64,000 bases of DNA, taken from contig NZ_JAJNCT010000009.1 of NCBI RefSeq assembly GCF_021026195.1, positions 404,610 through 468,609 on the forward strand, written 5' to 3'. The position numbers and the translations under genes were made by a program. How positions within the stretch are numbered: the first letter of the stretch is position 1; each line of letters begins with the position of its first letter. Positions 34,045 through 43,892 of the stretch are shown here, piece after piece. This stretch comes from Comamonas koreensis. GTDB taxonomy: Bacteria; Pseudomonadota; Gammaproteobacteria; Burkholderiales; Burkholderiaceae_C. The notes under the pieces were generated by a model. That model made no database searches, was not told where the DNA came from, and worked only from the letters and a program-made list of their open reading frames with translations.

Positions 34045-35217
34045 TCAATTGATTGGCGATTTTGTCGAGCCGCGCACAATGATGGTGCCTGGTAACTCGA
34101 CCGTGCGGGCGGGACTTTGCAGGCCCTGGATGCGCTCGATCAGGCAGGTGGCCGCCGCCTGCCCCAGTGCATCGGTGGGCTGGGCCACCGTGCTCAGGCC
34201 CGGGCCCACCAGCGCGGCCCAGTCGGTCTCGTCCACACCGATGATGCCCAGCTCCCGCCCGGGCACCCAGCCCAGTGCGTGCACGGCGGTGGCCACGCGC
34301 AGGCTGGCCACGGCATTGCCGGCCAGCACGGCGGGGCGACGGCCGGTTTGCAGCGCCTGCTGCTGCCAGTGCTGCAGGTGCTGCTGCAAGGCGCTGGCGT
34401 TGTGCGGTGTGCTCTCCCACACATCGCCCTGCATGGTGGCAGGCTTGCCGCGCCGCTTGCTGGTCTGGCCTTGCAGGTAGCGGGCAAAGGCCTGCTGGCG
34501 CGCGGTGCGCGAGCTCACATCGGCAATCGGCTCGGTCACCAGCAGCACCTCGTCAAAGCCTTGCTGCTGCAGATGGTCCATCGCGATCTGCACCACGCCG
34601 GGGTTGTCCACGGTCACAAAATCGGCGTCCATCCCTTCCTGGAACCGGTCCACCAGCACGATGGGCTTGCCATGCAGTTGCGCGTCCTGCCAGAGCTGGG
34701 CGCTGGTGTCCACGCGGTTGAGGATCATGCCGTCGAGCTGGTAGGCGGACAGCGCATGCATGGCGTCGCGTTCGCGCCCGGCCTCATTGCCCAGGTTGAA
34801 CAGCACCAGCAGGTAGCCGGCGGCCTGGCAGGCTTTTTCTGCGCCCTGCAGCACCGCCACCGAGAAGGGGTTGGTCACATCGGCCACCGCCAGGCCAATC
34901 AGGCGGGTGCGGCCATGCTTGAGCGCCTGGGCCATCGGGCTGGGCCGGTACTGCAGGCGGGCAATGGCCTCCTGCACGCGCTTGGCCATATCGGGGGTGA
35001 GGATGTCGGTGCGGCCATTGAGGTAGCGCGACACCGTGGCCTTGGAGACCTGGGCCGCCAGTGCCACATCGGCAATCGTGGCCCGGGCCTTGGCAGGGGC
35101 CGCAGGCTTGGCTGCGCCGGGCGGGCAGGGGCGCGATGGGGTGGCGGTGGGCGCAGGCTTGGGCACGGGGCAGTCCAGGGTGGTCGTTACGGTAGCGATG
35201 GTAGCGCCGAACCGCAT
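34045..35217 (-). CDS. ptxS: LacI-family regulator, PtxS-like
   Basis: 390 residues. After a Pro/Ala-rich extension of about 45 residues the LacI HTH begins (ATIADVALAAQVSKATVSRYLNG), with the hinge region RPSPMAQALKHGR. The periplasmic-binding-protein-like ligand domain starts RLIGLAVADVTNPFSVAVLQG. It is next to a perfect PtxS-type operator and the kgu genes, so it is predicted to repress them and to be released by 2-ketogluconate. The N-terminal extension makes it about 50 residues longer than usual; an internal start is possible. Confidence 0.75.
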   Translation of the reverse strand: MRFGATIATVTTTLDCPVPKPAPTATPSRPCPPGAAKPAAPAKARATIADVALAAQVSKATVSRYLNGRTDILTPDMAKRVQEAIARLQYRPSPMAQALKHGRTRLIGLAVADVTNPFSVAVLQGAEKACQAAGYLLVLFNLGNEAGRERDAMHALSAYQLDGMILNRVDTSAQLWQDAQLHGKPIVLVDRFQEGMDADFVTVDNPGVVQIAMDHLQQQGFDEVLLVTEPIADVSSRTARQQAFARYLQGQTSKRRGKPATMQGDVWESTPHNASALQQHLQHWQQQALQTGRRPAVLAGNAVASLRVATAVHALGWVPGRELGIIGVDETDWAALVGPGLSTVAQPTDALGQAAATCLIERIQGLQSPARTVELPGTIIVRGSTKSPIN

Positions 35218-35338
35218 GCCTGCTGCGTTGGCCGGCCTGCGCGCGGAGGGAGGCAGTCGCGCAGGTGCGGTTCCTGGGGCCCGGTGGGCGCCAGGCCTTT
35301 GCTGCAGTGCAAAAGCGGCAGTTTTCCGATTCTCACCC

Positions 35339-35347
35339 TGTGGATAA
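35339..35347 (-). promoter_or_regulatory. DnaA-box consensus (TTATCCACA), copy 1
   Basis: TGTGGATAA on the plus strand is a perfect 9-base DnaA box on the minus strand, in the gap between the ptxS and LysR genes, in a locally AT-rich patch. A second perfect copy lies 93 bp away. Protein binding is not shown. Confidence 0.4.
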
Positions 35348-35418
35348 TTTTGTGCAATGTTCCCGTTGTTGCGCGAGAAACTCCCTGCAATCTCCCTCTA
35401 GGAAAGAAATGCACACCG

Positions 35419-35432
35419 GGAAGCCGGTTTCT
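35419..35432. promoter_or_regulatory. Second, imperfect PtxS-type operator upstream of ptxS
   Basis: GGAAGCCGGTTTCT matches 11 of 14 positions of the perfect operator at 33943-33956, keeping the central CCGG and one full half-site. It lies about 200 bp upstream of the ptxS start and could serve autoregulation. It abuts the second DnaA-box sequence. Confidence 0.4.
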
Positions 35433-35440
35433 GTGGATAA
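35432..35440 (-). promoter_or_regulatory. DnaA-box consensus (TTATCCACA), copy 2
   Basis: The second perfect TGTGGATAA in the ptxS-LysR gap, in the same orientation as the copy at 35339 and directly behind the imperfect PtxS-type operator. No replication genes are nearby, so this is not proposed as an origin. Confidence 0.4.
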
Positions 35441-35457
35441 GTTAATTTCATAGCAAC

Positions 35458-36444
35458 TTAGTCAACTGCTGTGTGGGCGTTGAGGAGGCAGTCAATAAAG
35501 GCCTGCGCCACACGGCTCGGAGCGGGCGATAAGCGCCACATGGCCACGAATTGGCAACGGTAATGGAAGCGTTCTGGCCGTACAGCCCGCATCAAACCTT
35601 GGTTTTCAAAACTGGCCGCGTAGTGGTCCGGCAAAAATCCCAAAAAACACCCGGACAAAATCAAGGTGGCAATCGACTCCTGGTCAAACCCGGTGGCCGC
35701 GCGTGGCAGCCGCACGCTGTGGCTCAGCTCCATATTGGGCGAGTGGTAGCCCAGGCCGGCAAAGGGGTAGCTGCGCAGCTGCTCCCAGTCCAGCGCCTGG
35801 TGCTGCTGCTCCCACAGGTCATGGCCGGCGGCGCAGTACAGCTGCATGTTCTCGGCAAACAGATCGCGGTAGACCAGACTGGCCGAACTGCGGTGCGCCG
35901 GGATGATGCCCACATGAAAGCGCCCGTCCATCAGCCCGCGCTCGATCGCGTTGATCGAGCTGACGTGCAGCTGCAGGTTCACATCCGGGGCCTGGCTGTG
36001 GAACTGCGCAATCGCGCGGTGGATCTGGGCCTGCGGGTTGCTCACCGTCTTGTCGAAGATGGCGATCTCCAGATTGCCGCCCATGCGGGCGTGGATATCG
36101 TCAATGCGGCTGCGGAACAGATCGACGCCGCCGAGCAGCTGCAAGGTGGCCTCGTAAACCTGGTGGCCCTCTGGCGTCAGCGCAAAACCCGCGCGCCCGC
36201 GCCGGCACAGCACCATGCCCAGGCGGGTCTCCAGGTCCTTCATGTGGCGGCTCAAGGTCGACGTGCCGATGTTGAGCTCCAGCTCGGCGGCCGACATGCC
36301 CCCGCACTCCACCACGCTCTTGAAGACCTGCAGCAGCCGCAAATCCATATCGCTGAGCTGGCCCAGCACCGCGCGGGCGCGGCGGGCAGCGGCAGGGGGG
36401 TGGGGCGGGGAGGCAAACACGGGAGGGCGGGCAGGCATCCGCAT
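35458..36444 (-). CDS. LysR-family transcriptional regulator
   Basis: 328 residues. The N-terminal 30 or so residues are Pro/Ala-rich; the LysR wHTH begins MDLRLLQVFKSVVECGGMSAAE and continues GTSTLSRHMKDLETRLG, with LTPEGHQVYE. The effector domain has GNLEIAIFDKTVSNPQAQIH and YHSPNMELSH. A second in-frame ATG just before DLRLL could be the true start. No divergent partner gene is present; the gene downstream on the same strand (ptxS) faces the same way, so its target is unclear. It may regulate the Old Yellow Enzyme gene upstream or distant genes. Confidence 0.85.
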   Translation of the reverse strand: MRMPARPPVFASPPHPPAAARRARAVLGQLSDMDLRLLQVFKSVVECGGMSAAELELNIGTSTLSRHMKDLETRLGMVLCRRGRAGFALTPEGHQVYEATLQLLGGVDLFRSRIDDIHARMGGNLEIAIFDKTVSNPQAQIHRAIAQFHSQAPDVNLQLHVSSINAIERGLMDGRFHVGIIPAHRSSASLVYRDLFAENMQLYCAAGHDLWEQQHQALDWEQLRSYPFAGLGYHSPNMELSHSVRLPRAATGFDQESIATLILSGCFLGFLPDHYAASFENQGLMRAVRPERFHYRCQFVAMWRLSPAPSRVAQAFIDCLLNAHTAVD

Positions 36445-36494
36445 AGCTTAGCGGCTTTGGCTGCTGCCGCCCTCAGTGTTTACAGAAGCTGTTT

Positions 36495-36644
36495 AGAGCC
36501 ACTTACACGGCCCAGCAAACCGAAGGTTTGCGGTTGAGACTAGGCGTCCCCGACTAGGCGCCAAGCCGCAGGCAGTACAGAAGTACGACAAGGCTTGGTG
36601 CGGCCGGCGAGGCAACGACGTATCAAGGGTTGTGTGAGTGGCTC

Positions 36645-36645
<1 letters not shown>
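36495..36645. repeat. About 150-bp element bounded by 14-bp inverted repeats
   Basis: AGAGCCACTTACAC (36495-36508) and GTGTGAGTGGCTCT (36632-36645) are inverted repeats matching at 13 of 14 positions. Inside are smaller palindromes, for example CAAACC-GAA-GGTTTG (36516-36530). The right end overlaps the stop codon of the Old Yellow Enzyme gene by one base. The layout suggests a non-autonomous mobile or palindromic intergenic repeat that may also end transcription. Only one copy lies in this window. Confidence 0.55.
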
Positions 36646-38269
<1,624 letters not shown>

Positions 38270-39118
38270 TCACCAATTACCGGAAGACACCAACTCCGCT
38301 ATTCTGTTCTTTGGATAGCTCTCTTGGTAGGTGGCTATGAAAAAGTTATATTTTCTGAGTGCTGAGCTACTGACCTTCTCGGAATAGTTCTTTTTTATAA
38401 GAATGTCATAAAGGCCAAACGCTTCTCGGGGGTCTGATATTCTATTTTCAATAAGATCATTGAGATTCTTGATAAACGCCTCTTCGGTCGAAAAAGCCCT
38501 GAGCGATCCCACCCAACTGGTATATTTTGAAACGCTGCCGACGCCCAAGAGACTCATGTCGCTGACCATCCCGGGTTTGTTTTTGTTCAATTGTTCAAAA
38601 ACGTCCTGGCGTTCATCTGCAGTCATGGATTTTGCGACTTCATAATTTTCCTCCAGACTTGCTACCAAAACTTCAAATCCATAAGCATTGCCGGATCCTA
38701 TGATTTCTGAAATGATGCTATGAGCTTGCTTGACAGGTAGATGAAACATATGTGCGAGCTCACCATAGTATTCATCTTCACTGATCAGTCCATCGGTTAA
38801 TGCAGCTTTTAGAACACTACGGGTGTCTGCGAAGTTGCCTGATCTCGAATAGTCGAAAAGTCTATCGCGTTTTGTCTTTCGAATAGCTTGAAGATCAGGG
38901 TCAGGAGATGCATCGGCTTTTGGCAAAGAAGTCTTGGTTATTGGTTGGGTGAGGGGAGTGCCCATTAAGCCACTGCCATGTTGGGATGGCACTTTATCCC
39001 CTGTGGATAGTTTTTCGTGGGGAGCATCATTGATGAAATAACTAACCATGCCCCCCAGAATAAAAAACACGGCGACCAATATGGCTGATTTTCTATAATT
39101 ATTCACTTTTACCACCAA
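38270..39118 (-). CDS. Membrane-anchored hypothetical protein, candidate immunity protein
   Basis: 282 residues, AT-rich. An N-terminal membrane span (SAILVAVFFILGGMVSYFI) follows a short basic tail, so most of the protein is predicted to be periplasmic. A Pro/Thr/Ser-rich linker leads to a helical domain (ADTRSVLKAALTDGLISEDEYYGELAHMF and further helices; no known family). Its start overlaps the end of the secreted NlpC/P60-like gene by 10 bases, so the two are co-translated. Position behind a putative cell-wall-acting enzyme and a periplasmic domain suit an immunity protein, but this is inferred only from layout. Confidence 0.6.
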   Translation of the reverse strand: MVVKVNNYRKSAILVAVFFILGGMVSYFINDAPHEKLSTGDKVPSQHGSGLMGTPLTQPITKTSLPKADASPDPDLQAIRKTKRDRLFDYSRSGNFADTRSVLKAALTDGLISEDEYYGELAHMFHLPVKQAHSIISEIIGSGNAYGFEVLVASLEENYEVAKSMTADERQDVFEQLNKNKPGMVSDMSLLGVGSVSKYTSWVGSLRAFSTEEAFIKNLNDLIENRISDPREAFGLYDILIKKNYSEKVSSSALRKYNFFIATYQESYPKNRIAELVSSGNW

Positions 39119-40188
39119 GCTCTTTGCATATTGTCATATACGTTTTTTGGGGTTTGAAGTCGATACCAAGAAGTTAGGGAGTCAATGTGCTTGTACCATT
39201 TATCTAGGTTACTTCTATTTTCAAAAGGTGCAGCTTTTATGCCGGAAAGAGCATTCGAATAAAGTGCGGATGTTCCGCCCCAAGCGTCTAACACGAAGGT
39301 ATCGCATCGATAAATTCCTCGCGTAGGCTTCGATTTAATTTGGCGTGGCTGACAGCTCGAGCCAAATGGGAAACAGTGTCTTTTTGAATAATATCGATAT
39401 CCTTGCTTTGCAGCTGAGGACTGGGCTGTAGCAGTGTACTCGGCACCAATGAGGAATTTTACGTAAGCAGATTTGGCTGCCATTTCTCTTACCCCATGGG
39501 TAGATCCAGTCATTGATACCAAATTTCCATTTTCCAATTCGGTCAAAAGACACTCTTTGGCGTGGCAATATTTATGCCTTACATTGATGGTGACCGGAGA
39601 TATTGTTTGCCATTTGGTTGGATTGCTATTGTAAGCACTCCATGGCGTACGTTTAATAGTATTGCGAGCATCTTTAAATCCTATGGCTTCAACCACCATT
39701 TCTCCGTCCCACACACCAATATGTCCAACATACCCCAGGCCGGAAACATCCAAATCCCGCCCGACAATATCGCCAAAATTTGCGGGAGGCGGCGTGCTAT
39801 TGCCTCCATGAGGAAATTGCACCTTGATAGGTGTGTTATCTAATTTCTCATGAAATCCATCATTATAGATCGCATAGATAATAATATCCTTCATCGTTCC
39901 ATCCAGCATATGTGCAGGGGTTGCCAATGGAACATCGAATCCATGGAAATGAGATGTGCTTCCACAGACATTCTTGACAGCATCTTCTCTACGGTTACCA
40001 GCTTTCCCAGCACCAATTATTCTTCCGTTTGCATAAATATGCACATCAACCATCTGCGCTGAACCTGATTTGCAGGCCCATCCAGCGAATCTGTCGTGCT
40101 GCGCCACATCAACCCATCCTTTTGCATGCGTCAATTGACATGCGATAACGAGTGCCGAAGCCGTAAGTGCAAGGTGAAGTTTTTTCAT
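39109..40188 (-). CDS. Secreted protein with permuted NlpC/P60-like (papain-fold) domain, candidate effector
   Basis: 359 residues with a cleavable signal (LALTASALVIACQLTHA). Residues about 23-125 form a beta-rich module with GWACKSGSAQMVDVHIY and a closing HFHGFDVPL, a pattern seen in diverse secreted bacterial proteins. After a Pro-rich linker, residues 139-359 resemble the permuted NlpC/P60 (YiiX/LRAT-like) fold: GDIVGRDL, then YVGHIGVWDGEMVVEA (His156), and much later YRCDTFVLDAW (Cys295) as catalytic Cys. Such domains hydrolyse amide or ester bonds, often in peptidoglycan. It overlaps the membrane-anchored gene behind it and lies in an AT-rich island. A wall-targeting toxin is inferred; a housekeeping endopeptidase is the alternative. 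Confidence 0.65.
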   Translation of the reverse strand: MKKLHLALTASALVIACQLTHAKGWVDVAQHDRFAGWACKSGSAQMVDVHIYANGRIIGAGKAGNRREDAVKNVCGSTSHFHGFDVPLATPAHMLDGTMKDIIIYAIYNDGFHEKLDNTPIKVQFPHGGNSTPPPANFGDIVGRDLDVSGLGYVGHIGVWDGEMVVEAIGFKDARNTIKRTPWSAYNSNPTKWQTISPVTINVRHKYCHAKECLLTELENGNLVSMTGSTHGVREMAAKSAYVKFLIGAEYTATAQSSAAKQGYRYYSKRHCFPFGSSCQPRQIKSKPTRGIYRCDTFVLDAWGGTSALYSNALSGIKAAPFENRSNLDKWYKHIDSLTSWYRLQTPKNVYDNMQRAWW

Positions 40189-40617
40189 AGCTGTTTGATG
40201 GAGTTATGCAAACAACTGTACCTTCGGGGAATGCTCTTTTTACCAATGGGCTTTTGGAGAAATGGGAGAAACTTCGGATTGGATACATTCTGTGGCAAAG
40301 GAAATTTTAATTCACTGCAGATGGAAGCGTGTATTTCTTGCCTAAAGCAGTATCTTTGTATGCATAAGCGTGTTTACATGGGTCTATTGGTATGTTCTAT
40401 AACTGCTTGCCAAAAAATGTTGTGAATCTATCAAATTTCTGTGATGAACATAACCATTTGATTGATAGGGTGAAGCTATGGTGTATATATATAGGTATCC
40501 AAAGCTATAACTTAGTATCTGCTGCATATATATAATTTGCCTCAACGTATACTTAAGTATGGCAATCACCCTTATCTGGCCCCCACAAGACCTTTAACGC
40601 TGGCCTTCAAAAAAACC
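40189..40617. other. AT-rich intergenic stretch at the right edge of the second island
   Basis: No supported gene. The sequence is strongly AT-rich (for example 40480-40540) and should contain the promoter of the secreted NlpC/P60-like gene and that of the isochorismatase-like gene. Composition returns to GC-rich at about 40570. No tRNA or integrase was recognised. Confidence 0.4.
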
Positions 40618-41160
40618 ATGTCCACTGCCCTCCTCCTCATAGACATCCAACAATCCCTCTGCACCGGCCCCAACGCCGCCTGGGATTGCCCCGCTCTGAT
40701 CGCCCGCATCAACCAGGTCACCACCGCAGCACGCCAAGCCAATACACCCATCATCTGGGTGCGCCACGCCGAGCCTGGCCTGGAAGCGGGTACGCCCGGA
40801 TGGCAACTGGCCGAGGGCCTGCAGGTGGAGAGCAGCGACCTGACCCTGGACAAAACCACCGGCGATGCGTTCTGGAAAACCGACCTATTGCCCATGCTGC
40901 AAAACCTGGGCGTGCAGGAGCTGGTGATTGGCGGCATGCACACGGAGTACTGCGTGGATGTGACCACGCGCGCAGCGCTGCGCCATGGCTACCCGGTGGT
41001 GCTGCTGGAGGATGCGCACACCACTTGCGGCAATGCCGCCGTCACGCCGCAGCAGGTGATTGCGCACCACAACATCACCCTCAGCAGCACCAGCAGCTTT
41101 GGCCCGCGTGCGCGGCTGCAGACGGCGCAGCAGTGGGCGGACTCGGTCAGCGGGGCTTGA
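40618..41160 (+). CDS. Isochorismatase-family cysteine hydrolase
   Basis: 180 residues from ATG 40618. The isochorismatase fold triad is present: Asp9 (LLIDIQQS), Lys79 (TLDKTTGDAFW) and Cys112 (GGMHTEYCVDVTTRAAL), with the cis-peptide region GGMHTE. Members include nicotinamidases, N-carbamoylsarcosine and ureidoacrylate hydrolases, and many uncharacterised hydrolases. Size and motifs place it in the general cysteine hydrolase group. Its immediate neighbours give no clue to the substrate. Confidence 0.82.
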   Translation: MSTALLLIDIQQSLCTGPNAAWDCPALIARINQVTTAARQANTPIIWVRHAEPGLEAGTPGWQLAEGLQVESSDLTLDKTTGDAFWKTDLLPMLQNLGVQELVIGGMHTEYCVDVTTRAALRHGYPVVLLEDAHTTCGNAAVTPQQVIAHHNITLSSTSSFGPRARLQTAQQWADSVSGA

Positions 41161-41287
41161 GAAACCCGGCTTGGCTGGGGTTAGCCCATGGCGTTAGGGA
41201 GGCGTTTTAGCTCCCAAAGTGGAAGCAGCCCAGCCCAGTGCACGCTGGCGCTGCACCGATGTCGTTCATGCTTAGCACCTGTCAAGC

Positions 41288-41312
41288 GCGCAGATCACAT
41301 ATGCATCTGCGC
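41288..41312. promoter_or_regulatory. Inverted repeat GCGCAGAT-N9-ATCTGCGC upstream of rhodanese
   Basis: A perfect 8-bp inverted repeat with a 9-bp spacer about 100 bp upstream of the periplasmic rhodanese start, in the 250-bp gap behind the isochorismatase gene. It may be an operator of the sulfur genes; the cognate regulator is unknown. Confidence 0.35.
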
Positions 41313-41409
41313 ATTCCTCAGTTGGAGTAGCTGCTTGCAACATGCACAGTGCAAGCAGGCCCTGCCGTGATGGCAGCCTTTTCTCCCATGACCTGAAGGA
41401 CGACACAGC

Positions 41410-42366
41410 ATGACTATCCGCACAGCAGCGCCTTGGCGCGTTTTGATTGCCGGTACCGCAGCGGCAGCCGTTTGGGGCGCGAGCCCTGCCTTTGCCAACA
41501 CGCCGCAGGCGGTGCCTGCGGGCGCGCTGGTCAGTACCGAATGGCTGGCGGCCAATCTGCAGCGGCCCGATGTGCGGGTGATCGAGGTCAGCGTGAACCC
41601 GGGGCTGTATGAGCGGGCGCATATCCCGGGGGCGGTCAACTTCTCCTGGCACAACGACCTCAATGACAAGGTGCGCCGCGACATTGTCAGCAAGGAGGCG
41701 TTTGAGCAATTGTTGTCCAAGGGCGGCGTGAGCGACAACACCACCGTCGTGCTGTACGGCGATACCAACAACTGGTTTGCGGCCTGGGGCGCCTGGGTGT
41801 TTGATGTGTATGGCGTGAAGAACGTCAAGCTGCTCGATGGCGGCCGCAAGAAGTGGGAGGCCGAGAACCGTGCGCTGAACAACCGTGCACCCGACTACGC
41901 TGCCACCACCTACCGCGTGGGCCAGATCAACACCGATTTGCGGGCCCGCCTGGGCGATGCGCTGGCGGCGGTGGAGGGCAAGGGCGCCACGCAGCTGGTG
42001 GATATCCGCTCGGCCGATGAATACCAGGGCAAGGTGTTTGCGCCTGCCGGTGTGCCGGAGCTGTCAATCCGCGCCGGCCATATCCCTGGTGCAGTGAATG
42101 TGCCCTGGGGCAAGGCGGTCAATGAGGACGGCACCTTCAAATCGCGGGCTGATCTGCAAAAGCTCTATGCCGATGCCGGCATCGACGGCAGCAAGCCCAT
42201 CATCACCTACTGCCGCATTGGCGAGCGCAGCAGCCACACCTGGTTTGCGCTCAGCAAGATCCTGGGCTACCAGGTGAAGAACTATGACGGCTCCTGGACC
42301 GAATACGGCAACAGCGTGGGCGTGCCGATCAACAACCCGGCCGGCACGATCTGGGCTGCGAAATAA
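41410..42366 (+). CDS. Periplasmic tandem-rhodanese sulfurtransferase
   Basis: 318 residues with an export signal (RVLIAGTAAAAVWGASPAFA). Two rhodanese domains follow. The first (about 38-160) has a degenerate active loop, VVLYGDTNNWFAAW, without Cys. The second (about 180-310) has the catalytic Cys268 in ITYCRIGERSSHTWF. The reaction would be transfer of sulfane sulfur, for example from thiosulfate. The next gene encodes a YeeE/YedE-type sulfur transporter, so the pair probably handles thiosulfate or other reduced sulfur at the cell envelope. Confidence 0.88.
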   Translation: MTIRTAAPWRVLIAGTAAAAVWGASPAFANTPQAVPAGALVSTEWLAANLQRPDVRVIEVSVNPGLYERAHIPGAVNFSWHNDLNDKVRRDIVSKEAFEQLLSKGGVSDNTTVVLYGDTNNWFAAWGAWVFDVYGVKNVKLLDGGRKKWEAENRALNNRAPDYAATTYRVGQINTDLRARLGDALAAVEGKGATQLVDIRSADEYQGKVFAPAGVPELSIRAGHIPGAVNVPWGKAVNEDGTFKSRADLQKLYADAGIDGSKPIITYCRIGERSSHTWFALSKILGYQVKNYDGSWTEYGNSVGVPINNPAGTIWAAK

Positions 42367-42408
42367 GCATGGTTTGAATGTCTCCGCATGGGCTCGGTCC
42401 TGTGTTCA

Positions 42409-42435
42409 ATGCCCGCCCAGCGCGGGCATTTTTTT
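42409..42435 (+). terminator. Rho-independent terminator behind rhodanese gene
   Basis: ATGCCCGC (42409-42416), loop CCAGC, GCGGGCAT (42422-42429), then a run of seven T residues. The stem is perfect. It ends only 13 bp before the YeeE/YedE start, so the transporter must be expressed from read-through or from a promoter embedded upstream. Confidence 0.85.
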
Positions 42436-42447
42436 GGATGGAATGCC

Positions 42448-43728
42448 ATGACTGATTCCAGCGTGGGTTTGGGGGGTGCGGGCAGCGCTGCCGGGCAGCG
42501 CGCGGCCGGGGCCATCAGCGCCTATTGGCAGCCGGTGGTGGCGGCCGTGCTGCTGCTGGCGCTGTGGCCATTGCAGCAGGCCCTGCTGCAGCGCGATGGC
42601 GGGCGCACCCTGGTGTTTGCGCTGGCCATTGGGCTGGCGCTGGGCGTGGTGCTGCAGCGCTCGCGCTTTTGTTTTTACTGCCATGCGCGTGATTGGCTGC
42701 AGCGCGATGACCCGCGCGGTATCTTGGCAATCATCCTGGCGCTGGCCGTGGGGCTGGTGGGCATGACGGTGGTGCAGAGCAGCTGGGTGCCCAACCCCCA
42801 GGCGGGGCAGTTGCCGCCCGATATGCACATCGGCCCGGTCAGCTGGGTGCTGGTGCTGGCGGGCCTGGCCTTTGGCGCGGGCATGCTGGTGTCGGGCTCC
42901 TGCATCAGCGCGCACTGGTACCGGCTGGCCGAGGGGTCGGCTGCATCGCCGTTTGCACTGCTGGGCACGGCGCTGGGCTTTGCGTTGGGTTTTCAGACCT
43001 GGAACCCGCTCTACAGCCTGGCGGTGGCCGATGCGCCCGTCGTCTGGCTGCCGCAGCACCTGGGCTATGGCGGCGCCTTGCTGCTGCAGCTGGGCGTGCT
43101 GGCGGCCTGGGCGGCCTGGGTGTGGCAGCGCCATGTGCAGCAGCGCCGGCGTAGCCTGCCGCTGCCTACTGCGCCCATAGATCCCGCAGGGGCGGCCCCG
43201 CGCAGCCTGCACGTTTTGTGGCGCAGCCTGTGGCAAGGGCGTTGGAACTATGCCCTGGGCGGCCTGCTGGTGGGCTTGATTGCCACCGCTGCCATTGTGC
43301 GCATGCGGCCGCTGGGCGTGACGGCCTTGCTCGGCAGCCAGGTGCGCGGCGCACTGCAAGGCCAGGGCTGGGTGCCTGAGCGGCTCAATGGCCTGGATGG
43401 CTTTGCCGGCTGCGCCACCTTGCCGGCAGCAACCTGGGCCACGCCCAATGCGCTGGTGCTGCTGGGCCTGCTGGCCGGCGCATTCATCGCCGCCTTTGCC
43501 AGCCGCCAGTTCCGCCCCCGCCTGCCCACCGGGCGTGATGCGGGCCGGGGTTTGCTCGGCGGGGTGCTGCTGGGTTGGGGCGCGATGACCGGTATTGGCT
43601 GCACCGTCGGCACCTTGCTGTCCGGCGGCATGGCCGGTGCGCTGAGCGGCTGGGTGTTTGGCGCGGCCATGCTGCTGGTGCTGTGGCTGGGGTTCCGGTG
43701 GCAGACCTGGTGGGCCAGCCGGGCTTGA
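42448..43728 (+). CDS. YeeE/YedE-family sulfur transporter
   Basis: 426 residues from ATG 42448. A polytopic membrane protein with about ten spans and two Cys-containing signature loops: VSGSCISAHWYRLAEG and TGIGCTVGTLLSGGMAGALSGW, as in thiosulfate-importing YeeE. Another signature, RSRFCFYCHARDW, is near the N-terminus. It lies 81 bp behind the periplasmic rhodanese gene. Thiosulfate or a related sulfur species is the likely substrate by family knowledge. Confidence 0.85.
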   Translation: MTDSSVGLGGAGSAAGQRAAGAISAYWQPVVAAVLLLALWPLQQALLQRDGGRTLVFALAIGLALGVVLQRSRFCFYCHARDWLQRDDPRGILAIILALAVGLVGMTVVQSSWVPNPQAGQLPPDMHIGPVSWVLVLAGLAFGAGMLVSGSCISAHWYRLAEGSAASPFALLGTALGFALGFQTWNPLYSLAVADAPVVWLPQHLGYGGALLLQLGVLAAWAAWVWQRHVQQRRRSLPLPTAPIDPAGAAPRSLHVLWRSLWQGRWNYALGGLLVGLIATAAIVRMRPLGVTALLGSQVRGALQGQGWVPERLNGLDGFAGCATLPAATWATPNALVLLGLLAGAFIAAFASRQFRPRLPTGRDAGRGLLGGVLLGWGAMTGIGCTVGTLLSGGMAGALSGWVFGAAMLLVLWLGFRWQTWWASRA

Positions 43729-43892
43729 GCAGGCTGGATGGCAGCGCAAGCGCAGTGTGGCTGATTGGCGATGGTTGTCCGAAGTTAAGAATTGGGCGCA
43801 GCATTGAGCCACTGCGCCAGTCGGCTGTCATACCGGCGGCGCAGATTTGGCGCTATGCTTTCCACTCGCTTGCCACACCCACGGGATAGACC

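Noticed and set aside
35339..35440. Possible replication origin based on the two DnaA boxes
   Set aside because: Only two boxes, no dnaA, dnaN, parAB or rpmH nearby and no clear unwinding element; kept only as putative DnaA sites.
40096..40425. A 109-codon AT-rich frame in the second island
   Set aside because: It overlaps the start and signal peptide of the secreted NlpC/P60-like gene on the other strand, has no good ribosome-binding site and gives an improbable Cys/Met-rich product.
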